61,951 nt of DNA. It comes from Guptibacillus hwajinpoensis (GTDB lineage: Bacteria; Bacillota; Bacilli; Bacillales; Guptibacillaceae). Both the position numbers and the translations under genes were made by a program. Below the pieces are notes generated by a model. The model was given only the letters and a program-made list of their open reading frames with translations. It did not search any database and was not told where the DNA came from. This document shows positions 55,383 to 61,951 of the stretch, piece by piece; the first letter of the stretch is position 1; each line of letters opens with the position of its first letter. The stretch spans positions 1,999,765-2,061,715 of the forward strand of contig NZ_LELK01000001.1 of NCBI RefSeq assembly GCF_001039475.1, written 5' to 3'.

Positions 55383-55851
55383 TGTCTTCCATCCATTCCC
55401 GCTTTAGCGTTGCGTAGCTTGTTGGTGTTTCATAGAGAACGAGCTCTTCAAGGCGCTGACCATGATCCTTCATGTTACGCTCAACTAGAGCCTGATCTAA
55501 CTGCTCCCACATCCAAACAATCATATTCTCAGCTGTTGTGTTCATATTTGGAAGAACTTCATTTAAATAGTGATGATCGAGTTTTGAATCAATCACTTCT
55601 TTAAACAGCGTTTTAATTTCACCAAAATCAACTGATATGCCGATTTCATTCACAAATCCGCTGATGGTAATGACGACCTTATACGTATGACCATGCATGC
55701 TTTTGCACTTGCCTTCGTAGCAATGCAAGTGATGTGCTGCGTCAAAAGTAAATTCTTTTGTTACTGCTACTCGTTTATTATGATATTTTAATTCGCTTTT
55801 CTGAATATCTTCTCCAAGTACTTCCACTTTCTTTGGAATCATATAAGACAT
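55375..55851 (-). CDS. queD: 6-carboxy-tetrahydropterin synthase
   Basis: Converts dihydroneopterin triphosphate to 6-carboxy-tetrahydropterin. 158 residues. Zn His in FDAAHHLHCYEGKCKSMHGHTYKV, catalytic Cys and His as in Bacillus QueD. Start MSYMIP after GGGGG; the longer frame runs into the riboswitch expression platform. First gene of the operon. Confidence 0.92.
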   Translation of the reverse strand: MSYMIPKKVEVLGEDIQKSELKYHNKRVAVTKEFTFDAAHHLHCYEGKCKSMHGHTYKVVITISGFVNEIGISVDFGEIKTLFKEVIDSKLDHHYLNEVLPNMNTTAENMIVWMWEQLDQALVERNMKDHGQRLEELVLYETPTSYATLKREWMEDNE

Positions 55852-55891
55852 AAAAAAGCCCCCTTCTTTAATCAGTAAAGGGAGACGCATG

Positions 55892-55980
55892 AAAAAGCCC
55901 TTCTCAACCTGAGAATAGGGTTACAGTTTTTCACGGTCCCTAGTTTTGTTTTACGAGAGGAGGGAATTACGAACTCTCCA
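55892..55980 (-). promoter_or_regulatory. preQ1-I riboswitch of queDEC
   Basis: Minus strand aptamer (55938-55980): stem GGAGAG/CTCTC, C-rich loop-side CCCTC and the A-rich tail AAAACAAAACTA, matching the preQ1 class I pattern seen before B. subtilis queC. A terminator TATTCTCA/TGAGAAGGG with T5 follows at 55892-55920. A further hairpin (CCCTTT/AAAGAAGGG) can mask the queD ribosome binding site. Ligand binding should terminate the transcript. Confidence 0.87.
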
Positions 55981-56142
55981 ACCTGATAATAATATCATAA
56001 CATGCCTATATAGAAAAGCAGCCGGTAAATCTACCCTCTTTTCATACTTAATCCCAGTCGTTCAAGAATAAGCATGAAATATATGTTTCACACAAAGAAT
56101 AAAGTGGTAAAAAAGCAATAGTTGATAAAAGAGGTGATAGTT

Positions 56143-56385
56143 ATGATGTCTAATAATCAAGGAATGGGCATGGACGGTGTTGGCATGATGTTCAGCCTTT
56201 TCGGAATCTTATATTTTGCAATTGCGTTATTTATTATCGTTCTAACCATTGTATTTATTTTCAAAGCAATGGGATTTATGAAACGAAAAAATGCAGCGGA
56301 TCAGGAGCAAAATGAATTGCTGCGTCAATTGGTTTCTAGTAACACGCCTTCACGAACAAAAAACGATGATCCTACATCTCATTAA
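56143..56385 (+). CDS. Small membrane protein, unknown
   Basis: 80 residues; Gly/Met-rich start, one hydrophobic helix (about residues 17-38), basic patch, then a hydrophilic tail rich in Gln, Asn, Ser. GAGGTG precedes two adjacent ATGs (the first is used). No family. Followed by a dispersed repeat. Confidence 0.7.
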   Translation: MMSNNQGMGMDGVGMMFSLFGILYFAIALFIIVLTIVFIFKAMGFMKRKNAADQEQNELLRQLVSSNTPSRTKNDDPTSH

Positions 56386-56389
56386 GAAA

Positions 56390-56527
56390 AGGCTCTTTTC
56401 GTAAACACTGTTGCTATAAGCGTGGGGGTGATTTCCGCTTCAGGATGCTCGCTTTCCGCTCCAATCAGCTAAGTTTGGTTTTTTATACAGATTTCTTCAA
56501 AAGCAACAACCTTTGAGAAAAGAGCCT
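56390..56527 (+). repeat. Dispersed MITE-like repeat, copy E (reference copy)
   Basis: 138 bp with perfect 11-bp terminal inverted repeats AGGCTCTTTTC and GAAAAGAGCCT, extending to an imperfect 26 bp (TGTTGCT / AGCAACA inner ends). Core has TTTCCGCTTCAGGATGCTCGC and TTCCGCTCCAATCAGC. Cleanest boundaries of the family. Confidence 0.83.
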
Positions 56528-56533
56528 AAGAAA

Positions 56534-56563
56534 AAGACGCCGCCCAATTATGGTCGGCGTCTT
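56534..56563 (-). terminator. Terminator of the aminotransferase
   Basis: AAGACGCCG / CGGCGTCTT with a 12-nt loop containing CCA/TGG; minus-strand TTTTTCTT. Confidence 0.86.
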
Positions 56564-56569
56564 CTTCTA

Positions 56570-57748
56570 TTATTCTGCTCTATGACGCTCAACAAATACC
56601 CCGATTCGCTTCACTGCTTCTTGAAGTGATTCGATTGAAGTTGCATAGGAACAGCGAATATATCCTTCCCCACCTGCGCCAAACACATGACCAGGGACGA
56701 CAGCTACACGTTCTTCTTCAAGGAGCTTCTCCGCAAACTCATCGGATGTCATTCCTGTCGATTGAATAGAAGGAAAGGCATAGAAAGCACCTCCAGGCAT
56801 ATGACAGGACAGACCAATTTGATTAAATGCTTTTACTAGATAATTTCTACGCTGACGATAGCTCTTCTTCATTTTTTCAAGATCGTCTCGCCCGTTTTGA
56901 AGTGCTTCAAGTGCACCATGTTGTGCAATTGTCGGTGCACACATCATCGTGTATTGGTGAATTTTGAGCATAGCCGCAATAATCTCTTCAGGGCCAGTAA
57001 CATACCCAAGTCGCCAGCCTGTCATCGCAAATGCTTTTGAGAAACCTGATATTAAAATCGTTCTCTCTTTCATTCCATCTAATCGCGCTATACTATAGTG
57101 CGTCTCATCATAGGTCAATTCCGCATAAATCTCATCAGATAAAACTAAAAGATCATGCTTCTCTATGACGTCAGTTACGCTTTGTAATTCTTCTTTCGAC
57201 ATTGTTGCTCCAGTCGGATTACTTGGAAAACAAAGTAGAATGGCTTTCGTTCGTTTCGTAATTGCCTTCTCAAGGCTTTCACGTGTAAGCTTGAATTCAT
57301 CCTCTGCCTTCGTCTCTAAAGAAACTGGTATACCACCAGCAAGCGTTACAGCTGGCGCATAAGCGACAAACCCAGGTTCAACGATAACCACTTCATCTCC
57401 AGGATCGATAATTGAGCGAAATGCAAGGTCAATTGCCTGGCTTGCACCAACGGTTAGAATGATCTGGGACTCAGCAGAATAAGAAAGGGAAAACTGATCA
57501 GATAAATAGGATGAGATCTCTTCTCTTAGTTCAAGTAGTCCTGCATTTGCTGTGTAAGCTGTATAACCGCTCTCAAGTGATGCATATCCCGCTTCACATA
57601 CATTCCACGGTGTGACAAAGTCTGGCTCTCCAACGCCCAGTGAGATGACATTATCCATCTGTGATGCAAGATCAAAGAACTTTCTAATTCCTGATGGCTT
57701 TAATTTAGAAGCTGTTTTGGAAAGATACTGTTGCTGAACTTCCTTCAT
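56570..57748 (-). CDS. patA: Class I/II PLP aminotransferase (PatA-like)
   Basis: 392 residues, fold-type I. PLP lysine in LISGFSKAFAMTGWRLGY; CFPSNPTGATMSKEEL and DEIYAELTY flank the cofactor site. Resembles B. subtilis PatA, a N-acetyl-LL-diaminopimelate aminotransferase. ATG overlaps the stop of the Lrp gene (ATGA). Whether it serves lysine or another pathway cannot be read. Confidence 0.9.
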   Translation of the reverse strand: MKEVQQQYLSKTASKLKPSGIRKFFDLASQMDNVISLGVGEPDFVTPWNVCEAGYASLESGYTAYTANAGLLELREEISSYLSDQFSLSYSAESQIILTVGASQAIDLAFRSIIDPGDEVVIVEPGFVAYAPAVTLAGGIPVSLETKAEDEFKLTRESLEKAITKRTKAILLCFPSNPTGATMSKEELQSVTDVIEKHDLLVLSDEIYAELTYDETHYSIARLDGMKERTILISGFSKAFAMTGWRLGYVTGPEEIIAAMLKIHQYTMMCAPTIAQHGALEALQNGRDDLEKMKKSYRQRRNYLVKAFNQIGLSCHMPGGAFYAFPSIQSTGMTSDEFAEKLLEEERVAVVPGHVFGAGGEGYIRCSYATSIESLQEAVKRIGVFVERHRAE

Positions 57749-58239
57749 GGTGACACCACAATCCGTTTATCTTTCTGTTCCGGCTCAAAAATCACTCCGT
57801 CGTGTTTGTATTTCTTCAGTAAGAAATGAGTGGTCGTAGAGAGAACAGAATCAAGCGTTGATAGCTTATTGGAAACAAAGAAAGCCACTTCTTTCATCGT
57901 TTTGCCCTCGATTTGAACAGACAAATCGAATGCGCCTGACATCAAGTAAACAGCCTTGACCTCAGGGAAACGGTAAATACGCTCAGCAATTTCATCAAAA
58001 CCGACTTCCCGTTTTGGTGTTACCTTTACATCAATCATAGCAGCGACACTATCTTTGCCAGCTGTTTTATCCCAGTTAATAACAGAGGAGTAACTTAAGA
58101 TGATGTCTTTTTCTTCGAGAGACTTAATGATTTTCTCGACTTCATCAACTGATAAATCAACCATGTCTGCCAATACTTCCATCGGTACACGTGCATTATC
58201 TTCTAGAATCTCAAGAATTTCTATTTCTTTTTCGTTCAC
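57745..58239 (-). CDS. Lrp/AsnC-family regulator (YugG-like)
   Basis: 164 residues. N-terminal HTH (EKEIEILEILEDNARVPMEVLADMVDLSVDEVEK), then RAM ligand domain (AMIDVKVTPKREVGFDEIAERIYRFPEVKAVYLMSG). B. subtilis yugG-patA has the same order. Overlaps patA by 4 bases; 90 bases after hutH on the same strand. Confidence 0.9.
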   Translation of the reverse strand: MNEKEIEILEILEDNARVPMEVLADMVDLSVDEVEKIIKSLEEKDIILSYSSVINWDKTAGKDSVAAMIDVKVTPKREVGFDEIAERIYRFPEVKAVYLMSGAFDLSVQIEGKTMKEVAFFVSNKLSTLDSVLSTTTHFLLKKYKHDGVIFEPEQKDKRIVVSP

Positions 58240-58329
58240 TGCAAATCCCCCTGCTTTTCATCTATTTCATCTACTATATCATTGTTCGTATTTTATTTCA
58301 TTTTGACATTCGTATAGAAAGAATAGTTC

Positions 58330-59838
58330 CTACGCATCAAGTACAATTTTCTGGATTTGATCATTACAACGCAACCATTCAGTAAACCTTTCTATATCGT
58401 AAGAGAAAACACGATCTTTATCAATTGCTGGCACTATTTTTCTACTAGCACAGTAAATTTCTTTTGTTGGTGATCCAAGTTTAGTAGATCCACGATAATC
58501 AATGGCCTGCATTGCACATATAGCTTCTATAGCGAGTACGCTCCTTACATTACATGTGATTTGCCACGCATGACGAGATCCGATTGTTCCCATGCTAACG
58601 TGGTCTTCTTGATTCGCAGATGATGGAATGGAATCCACAGACGCAGGATGTGCTAGCGATTTATTTTCTGATACGAGCGACGCTGCAACATATTGCATGA
58701 TCATTGCCCCCGATTGGAGTCCTGGCTCTGGACTTAAAAAAGGTGGTAAATCATTAAGCTGGGGGTTAACAAGTCTTTCAATCCTTCGTTCGGCAATACT
58801 ACCAAACTCAGCCATTGCAATTGACAAAAAATCCATCGCTAACGCAATCGGTTGACCATGAAAATTTCCACCTGATATCACTTTTGCACCACCTTGAAAA
58901 ATCAACGGGTTATCCGTCGCTGCGTTCATTTCAATTTCTAATTTTTCCTTCACATAGCGAAGTGCTTGCCATGATGCTCCGTGTACTTGAGGGATGCATC
59001 GAAGTGAATAAGCATCTTGAACTCGTAGCTCGCCTTGGTCCGTCACTAACTGACTACCTTGAAGTAACCCTCTCATTCGAGCTGCTACTTCACACTGCTC
59101 TTTATAACCACGAGCTAAATGAATTTCTTCATCAAATGCCGTTCTTATGCCTCTTAATCCTTCCAACGTAAGCGCAGCAATACCATCTGCTTCTAATGCG
59201 AGTTTCTCAGCTTCTATGAACGTTACTGCCCCCATGGCTGACATAGCTTGTGTTCCGTTAATGAGCGCTAATCCCTCTTTCGCAGTAAGCTTCAGAGGCT
59301 GTAAAGCTAGAGACTGTAATACCGTCTCTGTTTTTGTGCGATTTCCTAGATAAATAACTTCTCCTTCACCGAGCAATGGGAGAACGAGATGAGCAAGTGG
59401 GGCTAGATCTCCGCTTGCGCCAAGCGATCCCTGTTGCGGAACAATCGGAAGTATCCCTTCATTTGCATAGAATACAAGTCGCTCAATTACCTCTCTACGA
59501 ATACCTGAAAAGCCTTTTAATAACGCATTGGCTCTTAGAATTAACATCGCCTTTGAAACAACTGGAGGAAATGGTTCACCAATCCCGCATGCATGGGAAT
59601 GAATGAGATTAAGCTGAAGTTGATCTACATCTGCCGGATTGATTCGAACATCGCTCAATTTACCAAAGCCAGTTGTAATCCCATAAACGATGTCACCATC
59701 TTTCACAATTCTTTCAACTGCTCTTCTACTCTCATCCACGCGAAGTAAACTACCTTCAGCACAAACTGCTTTCACATCATCATATAAGAGAGATCTTAAA
59801 GAGTCTATTGTTAAGCTATACCCATCAAGAATAACCAT
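58330..59838 (-). CDS. hutH: Histidine ammonia-lyase
   Basis: Converts histidine to urocanate and ammonia. 502 residues. MIO triad Ala-Ser-Gly in [14 protein letters not shown]; active-site Tyr in [12 protein letters not shown]-terminal [12 protein letters not shown]. Start MVILDGYS, 9 bases after AGAGGAG; the longer frame goes through the leader hairpin. hutU, hutI and hutG are not present nearby. Controlled perhaps by the upstream terminator. Confidence 0.93.
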   Translation of the reverse strand: MVILDGYSLTIDSLRSLLYDDVKAVCAEGSLLRVDESRRAVERIVKDGDIVYGITTGFGKLSDVRINPADVDQLQLNLIHSHACGIGEPFPPVVSKAMLILRANALLKGFSGIRREVIERLVFYANEGILPIVPQQGSLGASGDLAPLAHLVLPLLGEGEVIYLGNRTKTETVLQSLALQPLKLTAKEGLALINGTQAMSAMGAVTFIEAEKLALEADGIAALTLEGLRGIRTAFDEEIHLARGYKEQCEVAARMRGLLQGSQLVTDQGELRVQDAYSLRCIPQVHGASWQALRYVKEKLEIEMNAATDNPLIFQGGAKVISGGNFHGQPIALAMDFLSIAMAEFGSIAERRIERLVNPQLNDLPPFLSPEPGLQSGAMIMQYVAASLVSENKSLAHPASVDSIPSSANQEDHVSMGTIGSRHAWQITCNVRSVLAIEAICAMQAIDYRGSTKLGSPTKEIYCASRKIVPAIDKDRVFSYDIERFTEWLRCNDQIQKIVLDA

Positions 59839-59881
59839 TATCTTCAACTCCTCTACCATATTATCTGAGTAAAGGCCCATC

Positions 59882-59923
59882 AAAAAACCCGCCTAAAAAA
59901 TCAAATCGATTTTTTAAGCGGGT
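59882..59923 (-). terminator. Leader terminator upstream of hutH
   Basis: 16-bp arms ACCCGCTTAAAAAATC and GATTTTTTAGGCGGGT (one G-U), 5-nt loop and T6. It lies 43 bases before the hutH start, and the photolyase gene has its own terminator 290 bases farther upstream, so it is an attenuator in the hutH leader. Confidence 0.82.
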
Positions 59924-60210
59924 GACTTGTATAGAGGAAACGGTCGTAATGGACCATGATCCATCGACACCTTTCATTAATCACATATTCCTGACACTAG
60001 TATATTCTGCCCTATCTCTATTTAGTTCAACTATTAAATCAACTGCAGAGCTAATTTGCTATCCATCTTATTATCAGCGTTATTTCAAAATTATCACTTC
60101 CCATATAATGTTCTGTAGCAAGGGCCAATTCCCTGTGAAAAGATCATTCATTTCAAAAATATCTTTTAAGGAACTGTTCATGGATAAGAGACTGATTAAA
60201 TTAATAAAAA
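59924..60210. other. Gap holding the hutH promoter and a possible pseudogene remnant
   Basis: No intact gene. A minus-strand stretch near 59990-60063 reads QISSAVDLIVELNRDRAEYT and ends at a stop, resembling the C-terminus of CpaF/TadA-like secretion ATPases, but it is bounded by a stop on both sides. Promoter elements are not clear. Confidence 0.35.
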
Positions 60211-60230
60211 CCAGGTACAATAATACCTGG
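60211..60230 (-). terminator. Terminator of photolyase
   Basis: Minus strand CCAGGTA / TACCTGG, 6-nt loop, followed by TTTTTATT. Confidence 0.84.
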
Positions 60231-60234
60231 CTTT

Positions 60235-61656
60235 CTAGGTCCTTTCTTTATATACACTTAAAACAGTCTGTCGCTGTTCTTTATGATTAACAGAAGGTGA
60301 GGGATAATCTTCTCCTATAATACAATTACTTTCTTCTTGTTCATCTTCACTCATTTTTGATGGATTATGAATATACTTTTTAGGTACTTCCTTTAATTCC
60401 TTAACATATTTTTTTATATAACTCCCATCAGGATCAAACCGTTCAGCCTGAGTTGTCGGATTAAAAACTCGGAAATAAGGGACCGCATCAGTTCCTGTGG
60501 AAGCCGCCCATTGCCATCCACCTGTATTTGATGATTCATCATAGTCTATTAATTTTTGTTCAAAATACTTTTCCCCTTCTCGCCAATCAATTAAATAATC
60601 TTTCGTTAAAAAAGAAGCTGTTATCATACGAAGTCTGTTGTGCATCCAACCTTCTTTATTAAGTTGTCTCATGCCAGCATCTACAATTGGAAATCCTGTC
60701 TTACCGTCTTCCCATTTTTGCAACCGTTCTTTATCATTATTCCATGGCAAATTCCGATACTTTGACTGGTACTCTTTATCGCGAAACTCAGGAAATTCAG
60801 CGTGCACCATACCATAAAAGTCACGCCAAGCAAGTTCTTGAATATAGGTTTCTGCCCCCTTGCTATCATGTTCTGCTACCATATGGTAAAGCGTTCGAAC
60901 GGATAGGCAACCTGTTTTTAAATAGGGTGACAGCTTGCTTGTTCCAACCACATAAGGCAGATCGCGATTCTCATCATAATCTACCATTCTCTCCTTTACA
61001 AAACGCTTCGCTCGTTTCAATGCACTCTTTTCTCCAAGTGCTTTCCAAGTTTGATTACATTCCTTTATTACTTTTTCAAATTCTTTGTCGGATTCAGCAT
61101 CAATTGATTTTTTCCGTTTTTCGCTGTGCTTTTTAACTTCTTTAAGGGCCGTGTTAATGACTGAAGGCTTCTGTACGGATCGCCACTGTTTATAATAAGG
61201 AGTAAACACCTGATACATGGTATTATCCGTTTTCGTTCTAATTTCAGTAGCACCATGAAGATAGTAATCATGAAAAGCTTTCACTTTAATGTCTTTTTCT
61301 TTGAGCCAATCTGACACTTCTTTATCCCGTTTCTTACCATAACCAGCTTCATCTTTATTGTAAAAAACAGCATCAACGTTTAATTTTTTCGTCACTTTAT
61401 CAAATACATCAATTGCCTCACCACTCATAATTTGAAAAGAAATATCCTCTTCAGTACAGCGCTTCTGAAACTCCGCAACTGTTTGAAAAAAGTAATCATG
61501 ATGCAAATCTATTTTTTTCGTAAATTGAGGGTCTAATTGGAATAGCCCCATCCATTTTTTATCATGTTCTTCACAGTATTCAATTGCTTTCTGAAGTGCT
61601 GTATGGTCATTCAATCGAAAATCCCGACGAAACCAAACAATCACAGTATCACTCAT
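60235..61656 (-). CDS. phr: Deoxyribodipyrimidine photolyase
   Basis: Light-driven repair of cyclobutane pyrimidine dimers with FADH-. 473 residues. N-terminal DNA_photolyase domain (VIVWFRRDFRLNDHTALQ), FAD domain with YIQELAWRDFY, FPIVDAGMRQL and TGGWQWAASTGTDAVPYFRVFNP. Class I CPD type. ATG 61656 is 6 bases after GAGGTG; a GTG three codons earlier overlaps it. Single gene. Confidence 0.93.
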   Translation of the reverse strand: MSDTVIVWFRRDFRLNDHTALQKAIEYCEEHDKKWMGLFQLDPQFTKKIDLHHDYFFQTVAEFQKRCTEEDISFQIMSGEAIDVFDKVTKKLNVDAVFYNKDEAGYGKKRDKEVSDWLKEKDIKVKAFHDYYLHGATEIRTKTDNTMYQVFTPYYKQWRSVQKPSVINTALKEVKKHSEKRKKSIDAESDKEFEKVIKECNQTWKALGEKSALKRAKRFVKERMVDYDENRDLPYVVGTSKLSPYLKTGCLSVRTLYHMVAEHDSKGAETYIQELAWRDFYGMVHAEFPEFRDKEYQSKYRNLPWNNDKERLQKWEDGKTGFPIVDAGMRQLNKEGWMHNRLRMITASFLTKDYLIDWREGEKYFEQKLIDYDESSNTGGWQWAASTGTDAVPYFRVFNPTTQAERFDPDGSYIKKYVKELKEVPKKYIHNPSKMSEDEQEESNCIIGEDYPSPSVNHKEQRQTVLSVYKERT

Positions 61657-61793
61657 AGCCTTCACCTCAACACTTATTGTAATCTCCTAGAGTTATTGTT
61701 AACAGTTATAATGTGTTCTTTACTTTATTACCCTATAGATAGAATTCTAAAAGGAGATGTATGCTTTTCACTGTTTGGCCTTTATTTCCTGTT

Positions 61794-61883
61794 TATCCGC
61801 GATATTTTCGATATATCCGCGAAAACAGAAATATATCCGCGATTCCCACCATTTTATCCGCGAATTTGAGATTATATCCGCGA
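61794..61883. repeat. Five direct repeats TATCCGCGA at a 20-21 bp pitch
   Basis: Starts at 61794, 61814, 61834, 61855 and 61875, each TATCCGCGA preceded by T or TA and separated by 11-12 AT-rich bases. The period is two helical turns, so all copies face the same side. In the gap between photolyase and the right edge. Confidence 0.8.
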
Positions 61884-61929
61884 TTACTTTTGAAAGGAGC
61901 GTTTATTAGCAAAAATCATACAAAAAAAG

Positions 61930-61951
61930 CCAGAGATCATTTGATCTCTGG
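61930..61951 (-). terminator. Terminator of a minus-strand gene beyond the window
   Basis: CCAGAGATCA / TGATCTCTGG with a 2-nt loop and minus-strand T7; the gene it serves must lie to the right of the window. Confidence 0.8.

Noticed and set aside
58815-59171. 118-codon plus-strand frame within hutH
   Set aside because: Antisense to hutH, no ribosome binding site, no known domain.
61794-61883. CRISPR array
   Set aside because: Repeat unit is only 9 bases, spacing is 20-21 bases and there are no cas genes in view.
61761-61951. Open plus-strand frame starting at ATG after AAAAGGAGATGT and running to the edge
   Set aside because: It crosses the TATCCGCGA array and a strong terminator hairpin of the other strand; composition is that of the repeats and there is no stop in the window to judge its length.

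Overview
The window looks like chromosomal DNA of a low-GC endospore-forming Bacillaceae (Bacillales). The grounds are the strong AGGAGG-type ribosome binding sites, frequent TTG and GTG starts, T-box, preQ1 and sigma-B style signals, and the gene set (CitR/CitA, YuxK, YugG-PatA, YdaP-type pyruvate oxidase, XpaC-era small proteins, 5TM-GGDEF and PAS sensor kinases). A sulfoquinovose-lipid operon and several alkaliphile or marine-type traits suggest a soil, marine or alkaliphilic genus related to Alkalihalobacillus/Guptibacillus, but the genus cannot be fixed from sequence reading alone. I see no rRNA, tRNA, prophage, IS element or CRISPR array; the only mobile-like DNA is a family of about 140-220 bp dispersed repeats (five copies).

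Layout. 0.3-9.6 kb: peroxide resistance (ohr), an isochorismatase-family hydrolase behind a palindromic operator, a HAD phosphatase, an acetyltransferase, a YtkA-type lipoprotein, a T-box controlled tyrosyl-tRNA synthetase, a coproporphyrin ferrochelatase with a Fur/PerR-like box, and an MFS transporter. 10-12.8 kb: a three-gene sulfolipid operon (sqdB, sqdX-like glycosyltransferase, GtrA). 12.8-34.5 kb: a metabolic and housekeeping patchwork including a DUF368/PopT-type and a DedA-type membrane protein (both families contain undecaprenyl-phosphate flippases), a sigma-B-like promoter in front of a pyruvate oxidase, Tag glycosylase, azoreductase, several GNAT and NUDIX proteins, an M3 peptidase, DMT transporters, a MOSC protein and a first ABC-F ATPase. 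35-47 kb: a CWB2/SH3/amidase_3 cell-wall hydrolase, a TetR-OsmC operon, an AhpD-like protein, a diguanylate cyclase, pantothenate kinase, a three-PAS histidine kinase, then an operon of a second ABC-F ATPase translationally coupled to an AAC(3)-type acetyltransferase, and a TetR-SMR-SMR efflux operon. 47.9-61.7 kb: a zinc-ribbon membrane protein paired with an HtrA-like protease, an SPL-type radical SAM protein, CitR/CitA, the preQ1-controlled queDEC genes, an Lrp-PatA pair, histidine ammonia-lyase behind a leader terminator, and DNA photolyase.

The most distinctive theme is antibiotic-type gene control. Both ABC-F genes have long 5' leaders with a promoter, a short upstream ORF and mutually exclusive RNA pairings ending in a terminator just before the gene. 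The second (43.7-45.9 kb) is the clearest: a consensus promoter, a 37-codon leader ORF with a strong ribosome binding site, an upstream segment able to pair with the 5' arm of a first terminator, a second terminator, then ABC-F and AAC(3) overlapping by one base, with TetR/SMR efflux genes immediately upstream. This is a compact, probably translation-inhibitor-inducible resistance module and the best candidate for a little-described system here. Other regulatory signals read directly from sequence include paired TetR operators at two loci, a sigma-B-like promoter, and a phased five-copy TATCCGCGA array at the right edge.
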